Of a stretch of 45,980 nucleotides of DNA, positions 35,061 through 44,366 are shown in pieces. The stretch comes from Fortiea sp. LEGE XX443 (lineage in GTDB: Bacteria; Cyanobacteriota; Cyanobacteriia; Cyanobacteriales; Nostocaceae). Where the stretch lies: assembly GCF_015206815.1 (NCBI RefSeq), contig NZ_JADEXZ010000050.1, positions 1 through 45,980 on the forward strand, read 5' to 3'. Made by a program: the position numbers and the translations under genes. Every line of letters starts with the position of its first letter. Positions within the stretch are counted from its first letter, which is position 1. The notes beneath the pieces are model-generated. The model made no database searches, was not told the DNA's origin, and saw nothing but the letters and a program-made list of their open reading frames with translations.

Positions 35061-36599
35061 ATGCCCATTGATGATACTAGTAAAAAATTACTTTCTCATA
35101 ACGGGCTAAATTCTCAGCTTATCTCCTCAGCAGATGCTTTTCATACCCAAAATAAATATGACTTGCACCTCAGCGGCAGTAGTTTAAATCAATCAACCAA
35201 TGAAGCGCAATTAATCAAGCAAGGAAACTTAAAAACGACTGAGGTAAAAACCAAAAACTATAATTCCACTAATGGCTATGGCTTGATAAATGGAGCATCA
35301 GCCGTAGCTAGAGCAGTTAATAAGAGTACCTTTGCTGATGTTCCTAATTTGGGGGGTAATAATTGGGGAGCAGACTTGGTGAAAGCTCCAGAAGTTTGGG
35401 CTAAGGGATATACAGGTAAGGGTGTTGTTGTTGCTGTTATAGATACTGGAGTTGATTACAACCACGAGGATTTAAAAAATAATATCTGGACTAATACGAA
35501 GGAAATTGCTGGAAATGGGATTGATGATGATGGTAATGGCTATATTGATGATGTCCGTGGCTGGAACTTTTCTGATAACAACAACAACACCCTAGATAGG
35601 AATGGCCACGGTACTCATGTTTCTGGCACTATTGCGGGACAGAGAAATAATTATGGTGTGACTGGCATTGCTTATGATGCCAAAATTATGCCCGTTAAAG
35701 TATTAAATGATGCCGGTTCTGGTTCTTACAGTGGCATAGCTAACGGCATTTACTATGCAGTTAACAATGGGGCTGATGTTATTAACCTGAGCTTGGGGGG
35801 TAGTTTTTCTAATCGCACTCTTCAAACTGCCATTGAATATGCCAGTAGTCAAGGGGTAGTGGTTGTGATGGCGGCTGGTAATGATGGCGGTTCTCGACCA
35901 GGTTACCCGGCTCGCTATGCCAATAACTCAGGAATTGCTGTTGGCGCAGTGGATAGAAATAATAATTTGGCTGACTTTTCCAATCGGTCTGGGACAAATC
36001 AACTGGCTTATGTTACAGCCCCAGGAGTTGAGGTCTATTCCACAGTGCCAAATAATCAGTATGCTTCTTACAGTGGTACATCTATGGCAACTCCTCATGT
36101 AGCTGGTGTAGTTGCTCTGATGCTGAGTGCTAACCCTAATTTAACTCCTGCTCAAGTGCGGCAGATAATTACAGAGACAGCAGGAAGTAATACGCAATCT
36201 GCGACTTTTAGCTTCAATGCTGGCTCAATTAACATTAGCTCAATCGTGCAGCCAGCGATGTCTGGCGACAAGCTGTTGCCCATCTATGCACCAAAATCAG
36301 ATAATCAAATATTAGCTAGTACTTTGAGCTTCAATATTAATTCTTTGCCCGATAGCAAAACCAATGCTGAAGTTTCCAGCCACAACACTTCAACGAATTC
36401 TCAAACCTGGACGCAATTCCGGTACTACGATAATACTATCAGCATCAAAAGTTATAACGGCACAAATGAAGATAGCCCAAATAATGGCGACAATGGGAAT
36501 AATGGCAATCTTGGTAGATTTTTAGAGCGGCTTGATCTTTTTCAAAAGCAGTTGGAAGAGTATCGTAGGTTTTTGGGCTTTTCTAATGGGACAGTTTAG
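35061..36599 (+). CDS. Subtilisin-like serine protease (S8 family)
   Basis: A 512-residue protease with a complete catalytic triad: D128 (VAVIDTGVDYNHEDL), H183 (NGHGTHVSGT) and S341 (SGTSMATPHVAG), plus oxyanion N274 (AAGNDGG). The insert GNGIDDDGNGYIDD (about 151-164) resembles a calcium-binding loop. A strong ribosome-binding site (GAGGAG) precedes the ATG. There is no N-terminal signal peptide; the first ~95 residues are polar and could be a propeptide. The C-terminal ~110 residues are low-complexity with an Asn/Gly-rich stretch and a final helix. It may be an intracellular or non-classically secreted calcium-dependent protease of the cyanobacterial PrcA type; that name is a guess. Confidence 0.9.
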   Translation: MPIDDTSKKLLSHNGLNSQLISSADAFHTQNKYDLHLSGSSLNQSTNEAQLIKQGNLKTTEVKTKNYNSTNGYGLINGASAVARAVNKSTFADVPNLGGNNWGADLVKAPEVWAKGYTGKGVVVAVIDTGVDYNHEDLKNNIWTNTKEIAGNGIDDDGNGYIDDVRGWNFSDNNNNTLDRNGHGTHVSGTIAGQRNNYGVTGIAYDAKIMPVKVLNDAGSGSYSGIANGIYYAVNNGADVINLSLGGSFSNRTLQTAIEYASSQGVVVVMAAGNDGGSRPGYPARYANNSGIAVGAVDRNNNLADFSNRSGTNQLAYVTAPGVEVYSTVPNNQYASYSGTSMATPHVAGVVALMLSANPNLTPAQVRQIITETAGSNTQSATFSFNAGSINISSIVQPAMSGDKLLPIYAPKSDNQILASTLSFNINSLPDSKTNAEVSSHNTSTNSQTWTQFRYYDNTISIKSYNGTNEDSPNNGDNGNNGNLGRFLERLDLFQKQLEEYRRFLGFSNGTV

Positions 36600-36804
36600 T
36601 AGTCTGTCAACTCAAAATTGACTGAGATGATAAACTTGTAGAACACTGGGATCAAAGTGACTTGTTAGGCTTGATGCAGTGGGAATAATGACCATACCAG
36701 GCGCAGATTTAATTGCTCCAAAATTGTATTTAGCGATCGCTACCACAATAAAGAAGCATCCTGGATAAAAAGATATCATTAAGTGTGCATTTTGAATTGT
36801 TGAT

Positions 36805-37857
36805 ATGCTTACTCTGTCTCCCAGCCTACAAGCTAGACTCTCCCAACCTTTAAAAATTGGCTCTTTTGAAGTCAACAGCCGAGTGTTGCAATCGCCTTTA
36901 TCTGGGGTGACAGATTTGGTGTTTCGCCGTCTAGTGCGTCGTTATGCACCAGATTCGATGATGTATACAGAAATGGTTAACGCCACGGGGCTGCACTATG
37001 TCAAGCAGTTACCGAAAATCATGGAAGTAGACCCCAACGAACGCCCAATTAGTATTCAATTGTTTGATTGTCGTCCCGATTTCTTAGCAGAAGCAGCAGT
37101 CAAAGCCGTTGCTGAAGGGGCTGATACTGTTGATATCAATATGGGTTGTCCGGTAAATAAAATTACTAAAAATGGTGGCGGTTCTTCATTGTTGCGTCAG
37201 CCGGAAGTAGCAGCAGCAATTGTGCAGGAAGTTGTCAAAGCTGTTGATGTACCAGTCACAGTCAAAACCCGGATTGGTTGGAATGACAAAGAAATTACCA
37301 TTCTCGACTTTGCCAAACGCATGGAAGATGCGGGAGCAAAAATGATCACTGTGCATGGACGCACCCGCGCCCAAGGTTACAATGGCAACGCCCGTTGGGA
37401 ATGGATAGCCCGTGTCAAAGAAGTGCTTTCTATACCAGTGATTGGCAATGGCGATATATTTTCCGTTGAAGCAGCGGTGAAATGCTTAGAGCAAACTGGC
37501 GCTGACGGCGTAATGTGTTCCCGTGGGACTTTAGGCTATCCCTTTTTGGTCGGAGAAGTTGACCACTTCTTGAAGACAGGGGAAATATTAGCGCCTCCAA
37601 CCCCAATTCAGCGCTTAGAATGTGCCAGAGATCATTTACAAGCTTTAGGGGAATATAAAGGCGATCGCGGTGTTCGTCAAGCCCGCAAGCATATGACATG
37701 GTATGCTAAAGGATTCGTCGGTGCAGCCGATTTGCGTGGACAGTTAAGTGTGATTGAAACAGTCCACCAAGGTTTTGATTTAATTGACCGAGCCATTGAA
37801 AAGTTAGCACATGGTTATGAACTTGTAGAAGAAGCGACTAATTTTCAAATGGCATAG
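36805..37857 (+). CDS. dusB: tRNA-dihydrouridine synthase (DusB/NifR3 family)
   Basis: A 350-residue FMN enzyme that reduces uridine to dihydrouridine in the tRNA D-loop using NADPH. The TIM-barrel N-terminal part has SPLSGVTDLVFRRLVRRY, the catalytic cysteine is C115 in INMGCPVNKITKNGGGSSLL, and VTVKTRIGW, MITVHGRTRAQGY and VIGNGDIFSVEAA follow. The helical C-terminal tRNA-recognition domain is present and length is normal. The upstream intergenic region is short (about 200 bases) and follows the subtilase gene, from which it is likely transcribed independently. Confidence 0.93.
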   Translation: MLTLSPSLQARLSQPLKIGSFEVNSRVLQSPLSGVTDLVFRRLVRRYAPDSMMYTEMVNATGLHYVKQLPKIMEVDPNERPISIQLFDCRPDFLAEAAVKAVAEGADTVDINMGCPVNKITKNGGGSSLLRQPEVAAAIVQEVVKAVDVPVTVKTRIGWNDKEITILDFAKRMEDAGAKMITVHGRTRAQGYNGNARWEWIARVKEVLSIPVIGNGDIFSVEAAVKCLEQTGADGVMCSRGTLGYPFLVGEVDHFLKTGEILAPPTPIQRLECARDHLQALGEYKGDRGVRQARKHMTWYAKGFVGAADLRGQLSVIETVHQGFDLIDRAIEKLAHGYELVEEATNFQMA

Positions 37858-38505
<648 letters not shown>

Positions 38506-38574
38506 GGAATTTACTTTAAATTTCTCATCTAACTCACAACGAAGTGTATCCATAGCAAGCATCTTTAGCATCGT

Positions 38575-38610
38575 AGGGTGGGTACTGCCCACCTTACCAG
38601 GTGTTTTTTT
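38575..38610 (+). terminator. Hairpin after psaC
   Basis: GGTGGG (38577-38582) pairs with CCCACC (38588-38593) around a 5-base loop, with a seven-base T-run about ten bases later. Probably a terminator for psaC transcripts. Confidence 0.55.
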
Positions 38611-38648
38611 AGTGTAAAACTTCAAAAACCATAAAAATACTTAGTGGC

Positions 38649-38675
38649 AAAGGGAGCAATTCGCTCCTTTTTTTT
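38649..38675 (+). terminator. Second hairpin with T-run before glmS
   Basis: GGAGC and GCTCC around a five-base loop followed by eight T residues: a classic intrinsic terminator, 90 bases before glmS. Together with the upstream hairpin it separates psaC and glmS transcription. Confidence 0.7.
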
Positions 38676-38765
38676 GTCAAGACTCAACACTTCTATAGCC
38701 ATACACGCCTTTTTGTCAGCAACTATACTGGATTTAATAATCTTAAAACCAGAATGGTGTGAGCA

Positions 38766-40658
38766 ATGTGTGGAATCGTTGGGTATATAGGCACTCAAGC
38801 AGCAACAGAAATTTTACTGTCTGGTCTGGAAAAACTGGAGTATAGAGGCTACGATTCCGCAGGAATCGCCACAATTTGGGAAGGTGAGATTAATTGTGTC
38901 AGGGCAAAAGGAAAACTGCACAACCTGCGTTCTAAGCTAGAACAGATAGAAACACCCGCATCAATTGGTATTGGTCACACTCGCTGGGCGACTCATGGTA
39001 AACCAGAAGAACATAACGCCCATCCTCATTTAGATACAGTGGGGCGAATAGCAGTCATCCAAAATGGGATTGTGGAAAACTACCGCGAGTTACGGGAAAA
39101 ATTAAAACAAAAAGGGCATGAGTTTCGTTCGGAAACTGATACGGAAGTAATTCCACATTTAATAGCTGAATATTTAGAGAATCCGCCATCTCCGCCTCTT
39201 CCCTTCTCCCCTTCCCCCTTCCTAGAAGCAGTTCGCCAAGCTGTGAATCACCTAAACGGTGCATTTGCGTTGGCAATTATTTCGGCTGATTATCCAGATG
39301 AACTTATTGCTGTTCGCCAACAAGCACCCTTAGTGATTGGATTTGGTCAAGGGGAATTTTTCTGTGCTTCCGATACGCCGGCGATCGTGGCTTACACCCG
39401 CGCAGTGCTACCCTTAGAAAATGGCGAAATTGCTCGCCTCACACCGTTAGGCGTTGAAATATACAACTTTGCTGGCGACAGGTTGAAAAAACAACCCCGG
39501 CTGCTCAACTTGAGTTCCACGATGGTAGAAAAGCAGGGATTCAAACACTTCATGCTCAAAGAAATTTATGAGCAACCGGGAGTAGTGAGAGCCAATTTAG
39601 AAGCTTACTTTCCTAATTTAAGAGATGCTTCCCAATCACCAATTAATCTCGGCTTATCTGAGTCACTGTACGCAGATTTAGAACAAATTCACATTGTCGC
39701 CTGTGGTACAAGTTGGCACGCCGCATTAGTAGGAAAATACTTACTAGAACAATTAGCAGAAATTCCGACTCAGGTAAACTATGCGTCTGAATATCGCTAT
39801 GCACCATCACCATTAACACCCAATACATTAATTATTGGTGTTACTCAATCTGGTGAAACTGCCGATACTTTAGCAGCTTTAGCGATGGAAAAAGAACGCC
39901 GCCAAGGTCAAGAAGCGAAATATCAAGCACGACTACTAGGGATTACCAATCGCCCAGAAAGCAACCTTGGTCATATGGTTCCGCATATTATTAGTACTTT
40001 AGCGGGGATTGAAATTGGGGTAGCAGCAACAAAAACTTTTATCGCGCAATTAATGGCCTTTTATGCTTTGGCGTTGGATTTGGCTGCTCGTCGTCAAACA
40101 GTTTCTAGAGAAACTATCGAGAATATTATTAACGGATTGCGGCGAATTCCTCAAGAAATTGAAGAAGCTTTAGCAAGTCAGGAACGTTTAACCGAACACC
40201 TAGCCCATGAATTTGCTGAAACCCAAGATTTCATCTTTTTGGGTAGAGGAATTAACTTCCCCATCGCTTTAGAAGGAGCGTTGAAATTAAAAGAAATCAG
40301 CTATATTCACGCTGAAGGTTATCCGGCTGGGGAAATGAAACACGGCCCCATTGCACTGTTAGATGCGAAAGTTCCTGTAGTGGCGATCGCCGTTCCTGGT
40401 AGTGTATATGAAAAAGTCATTTCCAATTCTCAAGAAGCCAAAGCCAGAGATTCTCGCTTGATTGGGGTAACACCAGTCAACGATGGCGAAGCCGCAGAAA
40501 TCTTTAATGATTTACTTCCTGTGTCATCAGTAGATGAATTACTCTCTCCCATCCTTACAGTAGTACCATTGCAACTATTGGCTTACCACATCGCCGCCCG
40601 TCGTGGTTTGGATGTAGATCAGCCTCGGAATTTAGCTAAGTCTGTAACGGTAGAATAG
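38766..40658 (+). CDS. glmS: Glutamine-fructose-6-phosphate aminotransferase
   Basis: A 630-residue enzyme that makes glucosamine-6-phosphate from fructose-6-phosphate and glutamine, the first step to UDP-GlcNAc for peptidoglycan and LPS. The N-terminal glutaminase begins MCGIVGYIG, with C2 the nucleophile after Met removal; GHTRWATHGKPEEHNAHPH follows. Two SIS domains bind the sugar (ACGTSWHAALVGKYLLEQ, TQSGETADTLAAL) and the C-terminus LDVDQPRNLAKSVTVE is typical. A Pro-rich stretch (residues 139-152, NPPSPPLPFSPSPF) sits in the glutaminase domain where most homologues have a short loop; the DNA is a C/T-rich low-complexity repeat. Confidence 0.97.
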   Translation: MCGIVGYIGTQAATEILLSGLEKLEYRGYDSAGIATIWEGEINCVRAKGKLHNLRSKLEQIETPASIGIGHTRWATHGKPEEHNAHPHLDTVGRIAVIQNGIVENYRELREKLKQKGHEFRSETDTEVIPHLIAEYLENPPSPPLPFSPSPFLEAVRQAVNHLNGAFALAIISADYPDELIAVRQQAPLVIGFGQGEFFCASDTPAIVAYTRAVLPLENGEIARLTPLGVEIYNFAGDRLKKQPRLLNLSSTMVEKQGFKHFMLKEIYEQPGVVRANLEAYFPNLRDASQSPINLGLSESLYADLEQIHIVACGTSWHAALVGKYLLEQLAEIPTQVNYASEYRYAPSPLTPNTLIIGVTQSGETADTLAALAMEKERRQGQEAKYQARLLGITNRPESNLGHMVPHIISTLAGIEIGVAATKTFIAQLMAFYALALDLAARRQTVSRETIENIINGLRRIPQEIEEALASQERLTEHLAHEFAETQDFIFLGRGINFPIALEGALKLKEISYIHAEGYPAGEMKHGPIALLDAKVPVVAIAVPGSVYEKVISNSQEAKARDSRLIGVTPVNDGEAAEIFNDLLPVSSVDELLSPILTVVPLQLLAYHIAARRGLDVDQPRNLAKSVTVE

Positions 40659-40691
40659 TATGAATTTATACCTTAAAATTTAAAACAATTG

Positions 40692-40731
40692 GCTTCTAAA
40701 CAAGTTATATTACTTGCAGAAGCTATTTTTT
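40692..40731 (+). terminator. Intrinsic terminator of glmS
   Basis: GCTTCT...CAAGT pairs with ACTTG...AGAAGC (small bulge) around a six-base loop, followed by TATTTTTTA. It lies 33 bases after the glmS stop codon. Confidence 0.7.
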
Positions 40732-40966
40732 ATGGCTAAGTAAGATAAATATACAATGTATATTATATATCATATATTTAACAATGGATTCACAGTGACG
40801 GCTTAAGTCAGGTACTAACTCGCATTAGAAGAGATTTGACAGAATAATGCTTTACTTGATAATGGAAAACTTGACAGCAATAACAGATTTGCACTCAATA
40901 ACTAGAAATTGCTGGTGCTAGATGCTGCGAGAAATTACAGATGATGCGTCTACCTTGGAGTTGTGA
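40732..40966. other. Intergenic region before the hsdM'-'hsdR scar
   Basis: AT-rich and without a gene; includes an ATATATA-rich tract around 40750-40775. It would carry the original hsdM promoter. Confidence 0.4.
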
Positions 40967-41683
40967 ATGGCCAGAACGGAAAAAGTAAGAAAGCTTGCTG
41001 GTTTTATATGGAGTATTGCTGAACTTTTACGCGGTGATTATAAGCAAGCTGACTATGGTAAAGTCATACTGCCGTTCACGGTGTTGCGTCGATTGGACTG
41101 TGTTCTAGAGCCAACAAAGGTAGTAGTGATGGACTTTTACGAAACTAAAGTAAAGTCCATGAATTTGAAAAATCCTGAGCCATTATTAAACCAAAAAGCT
41201 GGCGTAACTTTTCATAATATTAGCCAGTTTACCTTTCAAAAACTCAAAGCAGATCCAGATAATGTAGCGGCTAATCTCAAAAACTTTATTAATGGCTTTT
41301 CTGCCGCTGGCAGAGAAATCATTGAATACTTTAACTTTAATGATCAAATTAATCGTAAAGAGGCACAAGCTAAACTTTCAGAAATTATCGATATTCTCAA
41401 CCAAAGATTTCGCACCGATTTTACTGAAGCAGATAAATACTTTTTTAGCCAAATTGAGGAAGCATTGGTTAAGGATGAAGTATTATTACAACAAGCCAAA
41501 AGCAACTCAATTCAAAACTTTAAATATGGCTTTGAAGATATATTTCTCACCAAGCTGATTGAGCGCATGGATTTAAATCAAGATATTTTTGCCAAAATTA
41601 TAGATGATAAAGAATTTGGCGGAGCAGTAAAGGACTGGATACTAGAGAAGGTCTATCACAGGTTGACACAAGATGATAGCTGA
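40967..41683 (+). pseudogene. In-frame fusion of hsdM 5' end with hsdR 3' end (deleted type I RM locus)
   Basis: A 238-residue open frame with two unrelated halves. Residues 1-125 are the N-terminal domain of a type I restriction methylase (HsdM): AGFIWSIAELLRGDYKQADY, GKVILPFTVLRRLDCVLEPT, LKADPDNVAANLKNFINGFS. From about residue 130 to the end it is the C-terminus of a type I endonuclease subunit (HsdR): LSEIIDILNQRFRTDFTEAD, YFFSQIEEALVKDE, NSIQNFKYGFEDIFLTKLIE, DWILEKVYHRL. The methyltransferase catalytic domain, all of HsdS and the HsdR nuclease/helicase domains are missing. The simplest explanation is one deletion of several kilobases through an hsdM-hsdS-hsdR operon, joining the ends in frame at about 41340-41370. 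Neither enzyme activity can remain. Confidence 0.85.
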
Positions 41684-42184
41684 AAGCTGATAGTGTTGCA
41701 ACAGGGAGAATCACTAGGGGAAAGATTGCCCTGTATGAGGGAAACTAGAGCTTATGGGATAGGAGGATATATAGCAGGTGACAGGGAACAGGGAACAGGT
41801 GACAGGTGACAGGGTTAAAAGTCTTTTAGTGCATGAGTTTTATCATTGGCCGATGTCCTAACTGCCTTGGTTACTGCTATACATCACCAACCAAAATTAC
41901 TGGTTTAGCTTTGACTGAGGAGCGATCGCCATTGAATCTGTAAACAATATTTTAAAATCCTTACAGGGGTTGTTTTTCAATCAATTTTAAAACTTTTTTA
42001 TTTATCAATATGAGTGATGCTGAGAAAATTGTACAACTTTATTTTTTAAACCTTTGGTAAATTTCAACGTAAATATAAGCTTTGCAAGAACTAAAAGTGT
42101 ACAACTTTATTATGTTTCTACATTGAACTCAGAACCAGTATCATTCATTCTCCCGTCCGCTACATGGGAGTTGTTCGACTGCGC
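41684..42184. other. Intergenic region with family-2 MITE
   Basis: 500 bases with no gene. It holds the MITE at 41772-41879, then AT-rich DNA with a 13-base direct repeat GTACAACTTTATT at 42031-42043 and 42099-42111. Purpose unknown. Confidence 0.55.
41772..41879. mobile_element. Family-2 MITE, 108 bp, TA-flanked
   Basis: Ends TAGCAG and CTGCTA, with TA at 41770-41771 and 41880-41881. It carries five heptads of the GGTGACA/GGGAACA kind and a core almost identical, inverted, to 22006-22106 (one mismatch seen in about 60 bases of core). It lies 88 bases after the hsdM'-'hsdR remnant. Confidence 0.8.
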
Positions 42185-42763
42185 CTACACTGTATCCATG
42201 TTCAGCTGCATTGAGATAATTGGCTTTTTCCATCTTAGATTCTCAACTGCTTTATCCAGAGGCGTGCCTGAAATAGAATTTGTATAGTTGCTCATGGTCT
42301 TAACGGCAATTCCTAAGATCACTTCAAGTGCTTGTTGTGCAGAATATCCTGCAACAAAAAATGCCTTCAATTCGGCTTCTGCTATCTTGCCGCGATTCAA
42401 GATTAAGGACTTGGTGAATTGCCGCAATGATTCAAGCTTTGGATCTTCCAACTCCGCTCCCTGTCTCAGTGCCTCGATCTCATTCGGAGTCATACCTGCA
42501 ACTTGCGCCAGCTTAGTGTGCCAGGGAACGCAGTATTCACATTGATTCTCAAAGTTAGCGGTTTGATAAACAACTTGGCGTTCAATCGGCGATAATGACG
42601 TGGTGTCAAATAGCTCCCAAAGATGAACATATCCCTCAAGTAAGGCAGGGGACTCAGCCATGACCCTTTCCAGGTTTGGAATCATACCGAGGTTCTTCCT
42701 AGCTTGCTCAAGAAGCAGCTTGGAAGTCTGTGGGGCAGTCGTTTCGGTGTGAATCTGAAACAT
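42185..42763 (-). CDS. AhpD/carboxymuconolactone decarboxylase-family protein
   Basis: A 192-residue protein with the AhpD-like signature QCEYCVPWHTKLAQVAGM, in which CxxC and the nearby His form a redox or proton-relay site; preceding helices include LSPIERQVVYQTANFE. Homologues are alkylhydroperoxidase-like or CMD-like enzymes that handle peroxides or electrophiles. The start at 42763 is preferred because AAGAG lies six bases upstream; an ATG two codons earlier would touch that site. It is divergent from the HxlR regulator, the usual neighbourhood for a redox-induced enzyme. Confidence 0.88.
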   Translation of the reverse strand: MFQIHTETTAPQTSKLLLEQARKNLGMIPNLERVMAESPALLEGYVHLWELFDTTSLSPIERQVVYQTANFENQCEYCVPWHTKLAQVAGMTPNEIEALRQGAELEDPKLESLRQFTKSLILNRGKIAEAELKAFFVAGYSAQQALEVILGIAVKTMSNYTNSISGTPLDKAVENLRWKKPIISMQLNMDTV

Positions 42764-42836
42764 TGACATCTCTTAATATTTTTGCTCGTTGTGTTTTGTC
42801 AATCAAGATAAACCGTAGTTAGCTAAACTTCAAGCA

Positions 42837-42870
42837 GGTACTTTTTAGTAGGGTAGATACTTTTTGGTTA
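42837..42870. promoter_or_regulatory. Direct repeats in the AhpD-HxlR intergenic region
   Basis: GGTACTTTTTAGTA (42837-42850) and GATACTTTTTGGTTA (42856-42870) share TACTTTTT at 19-base spacing, about two helical turns, immediately before the HxlR gene start. Candidate HxlR operator. Confidence 0.5.
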
Positions 42871-42875
42871 CAAAC

Positions 42876-43259
42876 ATGACATCATCAGCAAAGACAAGCT
42901 CGGATTTTTTTCCCAACTCCACAATCACCCTAATTGCAATGTTTGAGGATTGTCTTGGATGTAAGTGGACAATCCATCTTCTGACGCAAATTCGTCATGG
43001 AATTAATCGTCCTAACGCGTTAGTGAAAACTAAGCAAGGATTGACAACAAAAGTGCTTAATCAATGTTTGGCGAGATTAGTTCAATTTGGCATCGTCGAG
43101 AAGTTAACTTATCCAGAACTTCCTCCCCGCGTTGAGTATCATCTAACTCCTTTTGGGCAGGAGTTTGCTGAGATTCTTGATCAGATTGAGTCCTTACAGC
43201 AGAAATTCAAAATGAACAGCCATCGCTCTACAGAAAACTTTAAACCGCCGCATCAATAA
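42876..43259 (+). CDS. HxlR-family transcriptional regulator
   Basis: A 127-residue winged-helix protein: MFEDCLGCKWTIHLLTQI, the helix-turn-helix GLTTKVLNQCLARLVQFGI and the wing PPRVEYHLTPFGQEFAEIL are typical HxlR/MarR-like. Cysteines in DCLGCKW are placed like the redox cysteine of HypR/QorR-type members. An upstream TTG (42864) would extend it, but ATG 42876 is preferred. It is divergent from the AhpD-like gene and very likely controls it, sensing oxidative or electrophile stress; that is inference from context and family. Confidence 0.87.
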   Translation: MTSSAKTSSDFFPNSTITLIAMFEDCLGCKWTIHLLTQIRHGINRPNALVKTKQGLTTKVLNQCLARLVQFGIVEKLTYPELPPRVEYHLTPFGQEFAEILDQIESLQQKFKMNSHRSTENFKPPHQ

Positions 43260-43379
43260 CTTTAAAACAACTTAGCCCTAAACCTAAAGACTAACAGAGG
43301 GCTTACAACTACTGCCACATAGACAACTTAGCGGTTGGACTATTTACTTGTATGAGAGGTGAAAAATCTTTATATCTCT

Positions 43380-44192
43380 CTATTTCCAAGAAGATAGAGG
43401 AGGAACTTGTGTTAATTCATGACTGAGAATGTCATGAATATAACCGTTAGTACCGAGTAATCGCCCTGAATCTATTTGCAAAGGAGAATTATCGTAGGCT
43501 GTGACTTTACCACCAGCTTCTTGTAATAAAATTATGCCTGCGGCTATATCCCAAGGCGAGAGTCCCCGTTCCCAGTAACCATCAACACGGCCACAAGCTA
43601 CATGAGCCAAATCAATGGATGCTGAACCGCTACGTCTAACTCCTTGGGTGAGGTGGGTAAGGTGACAAAATTCGGCGTAATTATTATCTGAGGTTTCGCG
43701 GCGATCGTAAGCAAACCCAGTTACTAATAGGCTTTTGCCCAAATCATTTGTTTCTGAAACCTTGATGGGGCGGCGGTTGCGTGTCGCACCTAAGCCAGCA
43801 GCCGCCCGAAATAACTCATTGTGAAGTGGGTCATAAATTACGCCCACCTGCGGCGTACCATTAATTAACAGCCCAATAGAGACGGCAAAAAAAGGATATT
43901 GGTGAGCGAAGTTGGTAGTTCCATCTAAGGGATCGATCGCCCAAAGAAATTCATTATTTTGATTGCCGATTTTACCTGATTCTTCCGCGAGAATAGAATG
44001 CTGGGGGAAATGACGGTGCAGAATTTCTAAAACAACTGCTTCTGAAGCTTTATCCGCAGCAGTTACCAAATCACCAGGGCGGCCTTTTTCAATTACTGTA
44101 TCTTCTAATTTACCCAAGTAACCTTGTAAAACTACACCCGCAGCTAAAGCAGCTTCGGTAGCAATGTCGAGAAAAATTTGTAGTTGAGTCAT
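43380..44192 (-). CDS. Inositol monophosphatase family protein (IMPase/SuhB-like)
   Basis: A 270-residue Mg2+-dependent phosphatase with the lithium-sensitive phosphatase motifs: GDLVTAADKASE, ILAEESG, AIDPLDGTTNFAHQYPFF, and SPWDIAAGIILLQEAGGKV near the C-terminus. The family hydrolyses inositol phosphate, histidinol phosphate or sugar phosphates; which one cannot be decided. The longer frame starts at 44243, but those extra 17 residues are encoded by a short tandem-repeat-like sequence (GGTCAATGGTCAAT), so I choose ATG 44192. Confidence 0.92.
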   Translation of the reverse strand: MTQLQIFLDIATEAALAAGVVLQGYLGKLEDTVIEKGRPGDLVTAADKASEAVVLEILHRHFPQHSILAEESGKIGNQNNEFLWAIDPLDGTTNFAHQYPFFAVSIGLLINGTPQVGVIYDPLHNELFRAAAGLGATRNRRPIKVSETNDLGKSLLVTGFAYDRRETSDNNYAEFCHLTHLTQGVRRSGSASIDLAHVACGRVDGYWERGLSPWDIAAGIILLQEAGGKVTAYDNSPLQIDSGRLLGTNGYIHDILSHELTQVPPLSSWK

Positions 44193-44366
44193 AGGGTTAG
44201 TCAAGAGTCGATGGTCAATGGTCAATAGTCCCATACTCAGCACTCATGACTCAACACCGAATCATACATTAGTAGTTTCGGTAAATAGGCTTTAAAGGGT
44301 TCGGAGTGCGATCGCACCAGTTATATACAGAGACAAAACAGCAATCATGAATGAAAACAGACACTC

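Noticed and set aside
42031-42111. Attachment site or small mobile element bounded by GTACAACTTTATT repeats
   Set aside because: Two 13-base copies 68 bases apart in AT-rich DNA are too little; no integrase or coding content is nearby.
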